A stretch of 64,000 nt of DNA from assembly GCA_016928155.1 (NCBI GenBank), contig JAFGLG010000004.1, forward strand, positions 3,204 to 67,203. Reading direction: 5' to 3'. The notes under the pieces were generated by a model. It was not told where the DNA came from and searched no databases. It saw nothing but the letters and a program-made list of their open reading frames with translations. This DNA is from Candidatus Woesearchaeota archaeon. Lineage in GTDB: Archaea; Nanobdellota; Nanobdellia; Woesearchaeales; JAFGLG01. Position 1 is the first letter of the stretch. Each line of letters starts with the position of its first letter. Shown here one piece after another: positions 24,118 to 34,807 of the stretch. A program made the position numbers and the translations under genes.

Positions 24118-27100
24118 ATGTACAAATCAGGCAAATTCAGTCAATATCTAGTCATTTTTCTAGCATTGGCCCTTCTTTCCGCATTGGCATCTGCTGAATT
24201 TGGCGTGATCCCGGTTGAGAATCTATCAGACCCAAATCTGAATTCTTCTGGGATCCCCACAGACAATGAGACATCGCCTGACAATCCCGCTCTGATTCCT
24301 GAAAACCATGAACCTCCGGTGCCGACACCGGATGATCCAGGCTTTCTTGATAACACTACAAACGATAAGGATAATGTGACAATCAATTATGGTAATACAA
24401 CAGTTGATTATGGTAATATGACAGATGATGACAATATAAATGCCTCCAATGATAGTGGTTTTGGAATATTGCCTGTTGCAGATGAAGAGGCTGAACTGCC
24501 GCCGATTACTGGACAGATAATCATCCTTTCGCCCATTGACACAGATGACGACGGGGATCCTGATGTGACTGACTGCGCACCATATGACCCAAACATACTT
24601 TCTCCAAGATATGGGCTCCATATCAACAGGAGCATCACATTATGCACTGGCACATATAATATATATGACCCTGATAACACAGGCATTTTTACATTCAGCG
24701 ACAATGTGACTCTTGACTGCAATGGTTCTGTTCTTGTTGGTAACAGGACTGGCAGAGGCATTTATCTAAACACTAAGAGCAATATAAATATCAGCAATTG
24801 TGGGTTCAGGGATTATACATATGGTTTTTATGGCTATACAAGCTCAGGCATTTCCGTGAATAACACTTTTTCAGACTTCAATAGTTATGGTTTTTATTAT
24901 TATGGAGGCAGCGGGAACCGCATTGAAAGCTCAGTTGCCAGGAATAACACAAATCCAGGATTTTATATTTATAGTTCCTCAAATTTCAACATCTCCGGCT
25001 CTGCAGCATATAACAATAACAATGATGGTTTCATGATTAGTGAATACAGCAGTAACGTCATGATCCTGAACTCCTCTTCTTATGACAATAACCGGTACGG
25101 ATTTAGTAGTTATAGTTATTCAGCAACAATCGAGAACTCAGCTGCTTATGATACTAAAGGTCGACAGGATACAGGATTCTACCTTGATCGTTCAGGCAAT
25201 AGGATAATCGGCTGCAGTGCATATAATAATACTCAGTATGGCATATATTCTTCCTATTTTTCCAGCCAGAACTTATCCCACAATGTGCTTATGGACAACA
25301 GGATGTTGGATCTTGGGTTGGATATAAATAGTATCTCAGAATGCAATTCTGTGATCCAAAACAACACTGGCTCTGGAAATAGGCCGATCATGTTCCTAAA
25401 TGGGCAGTCCAGCCTGGAAGATATTGAGGTTTCCCAGCTGATAATGTGCAATGCAGATGGCTCGAACATCACGAATGTGACTGTTTATGGCTCTGGTCTG
25501 CATGATAATAACTGGATTTATCTTGTTTATACCGACAATGCTGAACTGAGGGATGTCAGGTCACATGGTAATTACTATGGCCTGTTTGCAGATTACAGCA
25601 ACAATAATATCATTGTCGATTCAAGCTTCTCCGGTAGCAGCCAGTATGGCCTTTTCTTGACAAACTCCCAGAACAACAGGGTCTATCACAATAATTTTTC
25701 AGATAACCACATACAAGCATCGTCAGACCATGCTTCTAATATTTTCTACAGCAATGATTCTGGCACGCCTGAAGGGAACTACTGGAGCGATGTCTTCACC
25801 AGTTATCTTAATATCACAGACAGCAATGCCGACAGCTATGGGGATACTGGGCCACATTATCCATATAATCAGGAGAATTTCGGGAATGTCAGGGGCTCTG
25901 TTGCAGATTATGGTCCGGTTATCGACGGTTACTCCCCGCAGCCATGCCTGCGTGTTGAGGCAGACAACACTGTCATCAGCAGTGACGCTCTTCTCTGCCC
26001 GGGCACTTATTATGTGAAGGATGCTGATCTTAATGGTATCCTGAGCATAACGGGTGACAATGTCGTGATAGACTGCAACGGCGCTGTCTTTGAGGGGGAT
26101 GGCTATGCCTCTAACAGGCGTACAAGGGGGGTTAGACTGAGTGGGAAGACCAATATCACTTTTATAGACTGCGATTTCACAAGGTATTATTATGCGGTCT
26201 CATCAGAATCATCATCAGGGATAAATATCGTTGATTCTGAGATGTACACCAATTATTATGCCATCTACACTTATTCAAGCACAGGTCTTAATATTACCAA
26301 TAACACATTGCATAACAACGTTTATGGATTATACTCAGCTTCGACTTACAACAGCATCTTCATAAACAACACAATCAGGGACAATAGTTATGTGGATTTC
26401 AATTTTGCCGCGGGTTCTGCCACACACTGCAACAACACTGTCCTTGACAACACAGGATTCAGCGGCCTTCCGATCAGGTATTATCATGATCAGTCTTTGG
26501 AGCTCAGGGACGGGGAATATTCGCAGCTTATCCTGTGCAATATGGACAATTCTAACATAACAAATATCACGATAAATGGAGGATATCGCAGGAATATGCT
26601 GTCAGCATTCTTCACTGATTACGCTGTTTTCTCTGGCATCAAGGCTGACAGTACGCTTAACGGGATCTATCTGCAGTACAGCAATGATAATCTGATAACA
26701 GGCTCCAGCGCAGATAATTTCGCCAGCTTTGGATTCGGTCTTTACTTGAGCCACGGGAACAATATCTCAAACAGTCATGCTGACAGAGGGGGCAGCGTGA
26801 CCAGCCAGGGTTTCTATCTCTCATCCTCGCACCATAATATCTTCTCTTCCAACAATGCAACCGGCAATGCGAATAAGGGTGTGAGGGTTTTCAGGTCTGA
26901 CAACAATACATTTGTGGATAACAATATCAATAATAACCAGTATGGCATCCATATTAATGAGAGCTCTCTGAACAATTTCTCCCACAGCTCTGTCCAGAAC
27001 AACACTTATTATGATGTTTATATAGAATCGAAGAATCCCTCGAATTGTGATAATGATTACACCAACATAACCATTTCCGGGGGTCACGCCCTGGATTATT

Positions 27101-30100
27101 TTTCCGCGCCGGTAAGCCTGCAGGATCAGGAGTTCTATCAGATAATCCTCTGCGGTGCTGGAGGTTCAAATCTCACTAATCTCACGATTGATGGCTATTC
27201 TGCAAAGAACAATAATGGCTTGACACTGTTACATTCCGATAATAGTGTTGTGCAGGGGATAAGATCAACAGGCAATTACAACGGCATAAGGGTCCATGAC
27301 AGCGACAATCTGACTATAAGGGATTCAGTGTTTGAAAGCAATCGGTATGGGATATACCATGTTCTGAGCGATAACGGCAACATTACAAACAACACAATCA
27401 CCATGAATTATGGCTCCTACCCTTATGGGATCAATCTTTGGAAATCTTCATATAATATGATAACCGGCAATAATATCAGGGATTCAGGCTATAGCGGCTA
27501 TTCTGGGATTATTTTGAATACAGGATCAGATAAGAATGTCATTGTGGGCAATCATTTCAGAAATCTAAGCATGTCAAGTGCCTTGCCGGGCAGTATAAGA
27601 TTGCAGCTCTCGAAAGACAACAACGTCACACAAAATGATATGCAGGATGTGAATTCAGGCATCTATATGTACAATGCTTCCGGTTCTTCAGTATTCAATA
27701 ATACCCTCTTAATCAGCGGCTACACATCATATTATGCATTCGGCATGGAGAGGCTGTCCAGGAACAATAATATTTTTGGGAACAATCTTAGCGGTTGGAG
27801 CGCGGGCGGCGTTTATGTTTATAATTCATCTTCAAACAGCATAAAGGATGTGCATGTGAAAGGGAAGTCATCTGCATATGGCATTAACTCTTATTGGTCA
27901 TGGAACAATACTTTCAGCAATTTTTCAATAGAGAAATATATTACTGGCATCATGCTTCAGTATTCAGACAACAATTCCTTTTCCGGTTTCTCATCTGACA
28001 ATAACACAAAAAATGGCCTTTGGCTCAGCAACAGCAAAGGCAATAGGGTTTCAGATGGTTTTTTGTCAGAAAACAATGAGTATGACATGATCATCGGGAC
28101 AGTCCTGCCAGAGCACTGCAATAACATTGTTGACAATATCACAGGCTCTGGCAACCGGCCTGTTCTATTCTACAACTCTTCTGTGCATCTGTCTAATTCT
28201 GTAGCTTCAGAGCTGATTCTCTGCAATGCTGACTATGCGGACATCTCGAATGTGACGATTCTTGGCTCAGACACCTTGCAGAACAATTACCTTTACATAG
28301 GGCAGACAGATCATGCACAGATTGAGTATATCCGTTCTGATGGGAATTTCTATGGGATATATATGGAATACAGCACAGATAATGATTTCCTGGATTCTTC
28401 GACTTATAATAATTATCAATACAATCTTTATGCCGCTTATTCTGATCACAACATGATACATGGCTCTGCATCTTGGTACCCCTCAAGGACTAAGACCTCC
28501 TACTACATATATCGCAGCAGGAACAACACAATAGCAGGAACAAGCATTTACAATTCAAGTTCGGCTATATATCTGTCTCATTCAAACGATACCATAATAG
28601 AGGAAAATGACATCTATCAGAACACTTATGGTATAAATCTGCAGTATTCGAACAACAATGTCGTGCTGAACAACAATATAACAAGACAATTTTCATACGG
28701 GCAGTATTTGAGCTCATCATCAGGGAATCATATCGTGAACAATTCCATATACTCTAATCTATACCCGATTTATTTGACATCTGTATCCAGCAATAACAAT
28801 ATCAGTTATAACAATGTAACCAGGAATAGCTATGGTATGTACACAAATTCACCCGACAACATATTCAGCCATAATTATATTTTCAATAATTCAAATTATG
28901 GTATAGAGGTTTATGGTACAGGTTATAATCATATTATGGGAAATAACATATCAATGAATCCCATGGGTATCTATCTGTATTATGCCAAAGATAATTCTGT
29001 GAATGACAATACCATTTATGATAACACCCAGCTGGACCTCTTTTTGCAGACATCTAACAGGACGCATTGCCAGAATGATATCTATGATAACACAGGCTCC
29101 GCAGGCAGGCCGATATTTTATATCAATGATGATTCTGCCTTGAACAATGCAGATTCTGCCTTATTGATATTGTGCGGGGCCGATAATGCCACTGTATCAA
29201 ATGTCACTGTGAAGGGCTCAGATACAATTCAGAACAACCTGGTCTATGTGGTCCGCAGCAGGGATGTTATTTTTAGGGATGTGGCATCCGACAATAACTA
29301 TTTTGGTTTCTATGATGAGTACGGATCAGGCAACTCTTATCTGAACTGCACTGCCGTGAACAACTCAGACAATGGGTTTTATCTGAACGGTAATTATCAC
29401 ACAATAAACAGCTCTGAAGCTATATCAAACAATTATGGTGTTTATGTTTTTTATGGAAATGGCCATCAGCTGCACAATAATATTATTGCAGATAATGCAG
29501 AAGGTGCCAGGATTTATTATTCGAACAATTCAGTCATAGCCGGCAATAACCTCACTGATAACACAAATTACGGCATTTACATGAGAGGGAGCATATGGCA
29601 GCGCACAAATTTTTCAGTTCATAAAAATAACATATCCAACAGCAACAGGGGTATCTATTTTGATTCCATTGAGGATTCCCATATCACTAACAACACAATA
29701 TATGACAATTATTATGGGGTTTATGTCACTAATTCTGATAACCTCACATTTTATTATAATAGTTTCATAAACAACACCCAGCAGGCCTATGCCAGCAATG
29801 CCAACAACAGGTTCTACAGGAACTCGACCCCTCATGGAAATTATTGGGGCGATATCAGGCAGAAAGGTCTTCATATCGTGGATATGGACTCTGACAACTT
29901 TGGCGATCATGGTATGGATTATCCTTACAGCCAGGCCAATGGCGGAGATGTGAACCAGTATGTCGTCGACTATGGGCCTATGATGGGGGATTATGACTCG
30001 CCCCCCTGCTACACGCCGACCGGCGATGACACCATGATTGATTTCAGCATTGTGCTGTGCCGCGACAATTACACTATCGCTGACTCGAATTCAAACGGGC

Positions 30101-33100
30101 TTTTTCTCATATCTGACAATGTTGCGCTTGACTGTAATGGCTCTGTTTTCAGTTCATCATCGAATCCTGCAAATGGTTTGGGGATTAGCTTATGGAACAA
30201 GAGAAACATAACGATCAGGAACTGCATCTTCAGGGATTATAGCCAGGGGATTGCTCTGCAATATAGCAGCAACATAAGTGTCATCAACTCGACAATACAG
30301 AAAAACCAGTCCACCAATCTGCAGTATGGCATATACATATATCACACAAATGATAGTGTCATCAATGGCACAAGAGCAAGTGGGATCACCTCTAATGGGT
30401 TCAGGCTTGACAATTCTGACAGGAATGTGATCGATATGTTCGAGGCAGTGAATGTGACAAACCATGGCCTTGTGATTGTCAACAGTGACAATAATTCTGT
30501 AACTGATTCAGTTTTTACAGGGAACCTTAACGGCATTTATCTGGCAGCAGGAGAACACAATACAATCTCTGGGAATCTTATGCAGGAAAATCATCTTTAT
30601 GACTTCAACATTGACTACGGGATTTCTGCATGCAGGAACAATATCACAGGTAATGTGGGCTCTGGCGGAAGGGATATCCTGTTCTTCAACGGATCTGTCA
30701 GTCTGCAGAACATGATAGCATCAGAGATAATTCTTTGCAAGGCAGATTTCTCAGATCTTACTAATGTGACCATCTTGGGTTCTGATACCATGAAAAACAA
30801 TGGCATGTTTATCATCAACACCAGCTGGAGCAGCTTTGAAGATATCAACTCATCTGATAATTATCATGGTCTGATGATCTACGGCGGGACAGGGAATGAT
30901 TTTTCAGGCATAACCGGATCGGACAATGCTGATGACGGGCTTTCTGTGTCCCATAGTGACAATAACAGCATATCAGGTTCAGATTTCTCCCGGAACATTG
31001 TATATGGTGTCGACTTATATGAGAGCGATTTCAATTACATAAATGCTGACTGCACTGACAATAATTATGGCATCGTTATCCGACACTCGCATAATAATAC
31101 GATTGACAGGTCTGTTGCCAGGGATAATGCATATAGGGGCATTGAGCTGGAGTGGAGCAACGACAACAGGATATTGGACAGTCAGATTTTCAGTAATCCT
31201 ATGGGGATATACCTTACAGATGTCTCAGGCACAGTCATCAATGATACCATCTCCTGTATGAACAGCGATTATGATATCTATGAGCGTTACACGATATGGA
31301 CATTCAACAACTCAGGCAATAATAATCATTGTTCCAATGTCTATCTATGGGCAGATGAGGGGATGCCGCTTGGCTGCACTGATATCTGCGGGATAGACTC
31401 GCTCGGGATGGAATGCGAGATTGACGGTTCCTGGCAGGACTGCTCCGATGCTGTCTGGGATGCAGGTATATCAAGGATGAGGATCCAGTGTCTGTCGAAT
31501 CTCGGGAGCATAACAAAAGCGGAATTCAATCTGACAAATGCAGAGGATGCTGACACAATATTCTTTGGACCGAACTTCACCTCGTATTTCGGCGGTTATT
31601 ATGAATATGACAACGCAGATTATATCGTGAGGGAATCAGGCGACTGGTTCGCCTCTGCCGCCTGCTATGATGATTATGGTTATAATGCCAGTTTCAACCA
31701 GACATGGTATGTGCCATTTGGAGAACTGGTTCCATATCTTGTCAACCCTGTATCCAACAGCGAGATTGCACAATATGCTTATGAGGATATCAGGATAGGT
31801 GTGCGTTGCGAAGGAGGAGAATGCGGTGATATAAGGGCCACTCTGGATCCAAGGAATGACTCTGCCAATATCCGTGGTCAGAGCGCGGGATCATCTCAGG
31901 ATAAGGGAAATGGGCCTGTCACAGCAGCGTTCCATGTGAATTCCTATGCACCCTCTCTGAAGTGGACATCAGCGGACATGGGCCATGTATCTGATTCAGC
32001 ATTGGTCGTTGAAGAGATAAACGGCCGATTCTTTGTATTCGGCACTATCTATGATGACCCTTATGATACAATATTTGCTCTGGATGCTGCAGATGGCAGA
32101 TCAGTATGGAATTACTCCACACAGGAACAGGGATGCATTGCGACAACTCCTGTAGCAGGTGACATAGATAATGACGGCGATATTGAGGTTATAGCATACG
32201 ACTGGTGCGGGTATATCTATATACTGAATGCAGAGGATGGTACAGAAGAGCTCTTGGCTTATGATGAAGATTTCTGGGGTGGTTATTCGGCTCCATCCCT
32301 TTATGATATTGATGGGGATTCATATCTTGAGATCTTCCTTCCTAATGATGGCGGCGGACCAAGTGGATATGGCACAGAGATAAAGGTGATGAATTACACA
32401 GGAGAATATGAGATGGTTATGGACAGCAACATGAGCTCTCTTGTATATTATCTTGAGACCATGGCCTCATTTGGTGACATTGACCTTGATGATGAACCTG
32501 AGATAGTGGTTGCATCAGGGAGGTATGTTTTTGCGTATGATTCAGATGGTTCAAAGCTCTGGCAGTTTGATTCGCAAGGCATCTCAGAATTCTGGTACAC
32601 AAGTGCTATTATTGGTGATTTTGATCTTGATGGCAGTGAAGAGGTCGCTGTATCAGGAAACAGTTATTTTTACATCCTTAATGGCTCCAATGGGGCATTG
32701 CTTGACAAGAAAGGTGTCTATTCCGGATACAACCAGATAGCTGTCGGGAACCTCAATGGGAATGAATACCCTGATATTGTGGTCGGTGATGATTCTGCTG
32801 TGACGGTTTATGCATTTGAATATAAGCCAGGGGAGTTTGTGACAGGAGGCTGTTCAGGTTTTGCCACACCTTGTTCATTGATTTATTCCTGCGGGCCTGT
32901 ATGTAAATCTTCATATTGTGAATCCCAGGAGGGGTGCGAGTGTACGGCATGCATCATCATTAAGTCAGATAATGCTACTGAAAACTGCAACAGTTCGGGT
33001 GAAGGAGATGATGTCAATACTACAGCACCCATACCAATCCGTAATCAGGAATGTAGTGGGAATGCCATACAATGCGATTCCTTCTTGGACCCTGTTTTAT

Positions 33101-34764
33101 GTGAACAGCAGTTAGGCTGCAACTGGAGATTCATCAACTATGAGAACAGGACAGGCATTGTCAAGCTCTGGGAATATGATGCAGGAGGGACATGGATGGA
33201 GACCGGATTCTCCATCGGCGATGCCGATGGGGATGGTGATCAGGATATATTTTTTGTCACGAGCGACAATTATCTCACCATCTTGAATGGCTCTGGCCAG
33301 GAGCTCTCACTTGCTCTTCTTCCTGATGAAGGGGGATCTGGCTCGGGGGACAACTATATGCAGGTCCCTGCCCTCGCAGATATGGATTATGATGGCGATC
33401 TGGAAGTCGTGGCATACCACAGGTATGGTGCTGTGAGCTCATTTGACCTCAATGGCTCAGCATCTGATTGGCCTGCATTGAATGGCAATAATTATCACAC
33501 AGGCGAATATTTAGGATTCAGGATTGATAGTCTTGCATTCAGCCCAGACAAATTCTCCTTGACATATGATGTATTCTGCTTGGCAGAATTCAGCAGCAAT
33601 GCATCTGTTGTCAATTTTACTGTAACCTCACCGGAGGGTATTATTATTATTGACAGCCAGCCGGGATCAGCTCTGACCGAGAATGAGTACCGGTCGCCGG
33701 TCTTCCGCATCGACTCATGGGGTGACTACACTTGCCAGGTAGAAGCGGCAGATGCCCAGGGTATATCAATATCAAGACAGATAGAGAAGAAGACAGGTGT
33801 CATCCAGGGTGCGATACCTATGGATTCAGGCGTGCCTTTCTATACGATAAGCACAAATCCATCAGTGAATTGCTATGATCTGAAGGATGGCGAATCATGT
33901 GAATTCGCATGGAGGACATATGCGACCGGCAATATAGGGTCTGTCTGGGAGTTCTTCGGCATCTTTGAATCAGTCAATTATCCTGGATTCGGACCGCTAA
34001 GCTTCAGCCCTGCATCATTCGCTGTCCTTGATGTCAATTCATCCAACAGCTCCAGTTTCAATATCACAATCACAGAGAGCAAACCATCTGGAAATGGAAA
34101 TCAGACTGATGGAGGGTCTCCGGTTATATTGAAAGCAGGATACATACCAGTATGCGGCGACGGCAACTGCGTCACAGGTGAGGACTGCAGGAGATGTCCG
34201 GCTGATTGCGGGGCTTGCCCAAGAGACGAAGATGATGTTACAAAATCAGGTTACATTGAGGAATGTGGTAATAATCTGTGCGGGAATGGAGAGGATTGCA
34301 GGAATTGTCCTAAGGACTGCGGCGCTTGCGAACTGCCGGATATGAAGATTGTTGGGCCGAACAGGGCAGAGCTCGGGGAGCTTATCAGCATCCTGATAAC
34401 TGATATGGAGGATAATCCTCTGGCTTTTGCCGAGATTCAGGTATTATACGATTCAGGAAGATCTGAAAAATACACCACTGATGAATCAGGTAAGCTTCAG
34501 TTCACTGCATCAGAAGAGGGCAATATCCTGCTCAATGCAAAGATGGAAGGCTACAGGGTGGCCAAGAAAAATATGGATATAACCAGCTTGGTCAAAGCAG
34601 AGAAACCAGGGATAATGGCTTTTTTTGCTTCCATGAACTGGTGGTGGCTGATAATACTCATAGTCAGTGGGACAATGATAGGATATTATATGTATAGTTA
34701 CAGGAAGAAGACCCAGGATTTCATTGATGACATGGACAAGAAACTGGAGAAGCTGATGAAATGA
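24118..34764 (+). CDS. Giant anchored surface protein, beta-helix (NosD/PbH1) repeats, 3,548 residues
   Basis: A signal peptide (YLVIFLALALLSALASA) is followed by an Asn/Asp-rich region. Three long right-handed beta-helix modules come next (residues about 170-610, 620-1960 and 1970-2420), full of SxxNxIxxN-type coils. Each opens with a Cys-containing TLC-x-GTY cap and DCNGS strand, and modules 1 and 2 end in GNYWxD...DYGP. Six spacers with an L-I-L-C-x-A-D/M-D core interrupt the coils. Residues about 2610-3120 form an FG-GAP/PQQ-like propeller (VAGDIDNDGDIEV, IGDADGDGDQDIF) with a Cys-rich insert. Two CGxxxCxxGEDCxxCPxDCG repeats, a beta-sandwich domain, a transmembrane helix and the YMYSYR tail end it. 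It is probably a glycosylated adhesin or S-layer-associated stalk. Confidence 0.85.
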   Translation: MYKSGKFSQYLVIFLALALLSALASAEFGVIPVENLSDPNLNSSGIPTDNETSPDNPALIPENHEPPVPTPDDPGFLDNTTNDKDNVTINYGNTTVDYGNMTDDDNINASNDSGFGILPVADEEAELPPITGQIIILSPIDTDDDGDPDVTDCAPYDPNILSPRYGLHINRSITLCTGTYNIYDPDNTGIFTFSDNVTLDCNGSVLVGNRTGRGIYLNTKSNINISNCGFRDYTYGFYGYTSSGISVNNTFSDFNSYGFYYYGGSGNRIESSVARNNTNPGFYIYSSSNFNISGSAAYNNNNDGFMISEYSSNVMILNSSSYDNNRYGFSSYSYSATIENSAAYDTKGRQDTGFYLDRSGNRIIGCSAYNNTQYGIYSSYFSSQNLSHNVLMDNRMLDLGLDINSISECNSVIQNNTGSGNRPIMFLNGQSSLEDIEVSQLIMCNADGSNITNVTVYGSGLHDNNWIYLVYTDNAELRDVRSHGNYYGLFADYSNNNIIVDSSFSGSSQYGLFLTNSQNNRVYHNNFSDNHIQASSDHASNIFYSNDSGTPEGNYWSDVFTSYLNITDSNADSYGDTGPHYPYNQENFGNVRGSVADYGPVIDGYSPQPCLRVEADNTVISSDALLCPGTYYVKDADLNGILSITGDNVVIDCNGAVFEGDGYASNRRTRGVRLSGKTNITFIDCDFTRYYYAVSSESSSGINIVDSEMYTNYYAIYTYSSTGLNITNNTLHNNVYGLYSASTYNSIFINNTIRDNSYVDFNFAAGSATHCNNTVLDNTGFSGLPIRYYHDQSLELRDGEYSQLILCNMDNSNITNITINGGYRRNMLSAFFTDYAVFSGIKADSTLNGIYLQYSNDNLITGSSADNFASFGFGLYLSHGNNISNSHADRGGSVTSQGFYLSSSHHNIFSSNNATGNANKGVRVFRSDNNTFVDNNINNNQYGIHINESSLNNFSHSSVQNNTYYDVYIESKNPSNCDNDYTNITISGGHALDYFSAPVSLQDQEFYQIILCGAGGSNLTNLTIDGYSAKNNNGLTLLHSDNSVVQGIRSTGNYNGIRVHDSDNLTIRDSVFESNRYGIYHVLSDNGNITNNTITMNYGSYPYGINLWKSSYNMITGNNIRDSGYSGYSGIILNTGSDKNVIVGNHFRNLSMSSALPGSIRLQLSKDNNVTQNDMQDVNSGIYMYNASGSSVFNNTLLISGYTSYYAFGMERLSRNNNIFGNNLSGWSAGGVYVYNSSSNSIKDVHVKGKSSAYGINSYWSWNNTFSNFSIEKYITGIMLQYSDNNSFSGFSSDNNTKNGLWLSNSKGNRVSDGFLSENNEYDMIIGTVLPEHCNNIVDNITGSGNRPVLFYNSSVHLSNSVASELILCNADYADISNVTILGSDTLQNNYLYIGQTDHAQIEYIRSDGNFYGIYMEYSTDNDFLDSSTYNNYQYNLYAAYSDHNMIHGSASWYPSRTKTSYYIYRSRNNTIAGTSIYNSSSAIYLSHSNDTIIEENDIYQNTYGINLQYSNNNVVLNNNITRQFSYGQYLSSSSGNHIVNNSIYSNLYPIYLTSVSSNNNISYNNVTRNSYGMYTNSPDNIFSHNYIFNNSNYGIEVYGTGYNHIMGNNISMNPMGIYLYYAKDNSVNDNTIYDNTQLDLFLQTSNRTHCQNDIYDNTGSAGRPIFYINDDSALNNADSALLILCGADNATVSNVTVKGSDTIQNNLVYVVRSRDVIFRDVASDNNYFGFYDEYGSGNSYLNCTAVNNSDNGFYLNGNYHTINSSEAISNNYGVYVFYGNGHQLHNNIIADNAEGARIYYSNNSVIAGNNLTDNTNYGIYMRGSIWQRTNFSVHKNNISNSNRGIYFDSIEDSHITNNTIYDNYYGVYVTNSDNLTFYYNSFINNTQQAYASNANNRFYRNSTPHGNYWGDIRQKGLHIVDMDSDNFGDHGMDYPYSQANGGDVNQYVVDYGPMMGDYDSPPCYTPTGDDTMIDFSIVLCRDNYTIADSNSNGLFLISDNVALDCNGSVFSSSSNPANGLGISLWNKRNITIRNCIFRDYSQGIALQYSSNISVINSTIQKNQSTNLQYGIYIYHTNDSVINGTRASGITSNGFRLDNSDRNVIDMFEAVNVTNHGLVIVNSDNNSVTDSVFTGNLNGIYLAAGEHNTISGNLMQENHLYDFNIDYGISACRNNITGNVGSGGRDILFFNGSVSLQNMIASEIILCKADFSDLTNVTILGSDTMKNNGMFIINTSWSSFEDINSSDNYHGLMIYGGTGNDFSGITGSDNADDGLSVSHSDNNSISGSDFSRNIVYGVDLYESDFNYINADCTDNNYGIVIRHSHNNTIDRSVARDNAYRGIELEWSNDNRILDSQIFSNPMGIYLTDVSGTVINDTISCMNSDYDIYERYTIWTFNNSGNNNHCSNVYLWADEGMPLGCTDICGIDSLGMECEIDGSWQDCSDAVWDAGISRMRIQCLSNLGSITKAEFNLTNAEDADTIFFGPNFTSYFGGYYEYDNADYIVRESGDWFASAACYDDYGYNASFNQTWYVPFGELVPYLVNPVSNSEIAQYAYEDIRIGVRCEGGECGDIRATLDPRNDSANIRGQSAGSSQDKGNGPVTAAFHVNSYAPSLKWTSADMGHVSDSALVVEEINGRFFVFGTIYDDPYDTIFALDAADGRSVWNYSTQEQGCIATTPVAGDIDNDGDIEVIAYDWCGYIYILNAEDGTEELLAYDEDFWGGYSAPSLYDIDGDSYLEIFLPNDGGGPSGYGTEIKVMNYTGEYEMVMDSNMSSLVYYLETMASFGDIDLDDEPEIVVASGRYVFAYDSDGSKLWQFDSQGISEFWYTSAIIGDFDLDGSEEVAVSGNSYFYILNGSNGALLDKKGVYSGYNQIAVGNLNGNEYPDIVVGDDSAVTVYAFEYKPGEFVTGGCSGFATPCSLIYSCGPVCKSSYCESQEGCECTACIIIKSDNATENCNSSGEGDDVNTTAPIPIRNQECSGNAIQCDSFLDPVLCEQQLGCNWRFINYENRTGIVKLWEYDAGGTWMETGFSIGDADGDGDQDIFFVTSDNYLTILNGSGQELSLALLPDEGGSGSGDNYMQVPALADMDYDGDLEVVAYHRYGAVSSFDLNGSASDWPALNGNNYHTGEYLGFRIDSLAFSPDKFSLTYDVFCLAEFSSNASVVNFTVTSPEGIIIIDSQPGSALTENEYRSPVFRIDSWGDYTCQVEAADAQGISISRQIEKKTGVIQGAIPMDSGVPFYTISTNPSVNCYDLKDGESCEFAWRTYATGNIGSVWEFFGIFESVNYPGFGPLSFSPASFAVLDVNSSNSSSFNITITESKPSGNGNQTDGGSPVILKAGYIPVCGDGNCVTGEDCRRCPADCGACPRDEDDVTKSGYIEECGNNLCGNGEDCRNCPKDCGACELPDMKIVGPNRAELGELISILITDMEDNPLAFAEIQVLYDSGRSEKYTTDESGKLQFTASEEGNILLNAKMEGYRVAKKNMDITSLVKAEKPGIMAFFASMNWWWLIILIVSGTMIGYYMYSYRKKTQDFIDDMDKKLEKLMK

Positions 34765-34807
34765 CAAAAATGAATCTTAAAATGAATCTTGATTTGAGGG
34801 GAGTGAT

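Noticed and set aside
24700-31300. Repetitive DNA first considered as a CRISPR array or satellite
   Set aside because: The repeats are imperfect, vary in length and stay in one open frame; they encode beta-helix coils.
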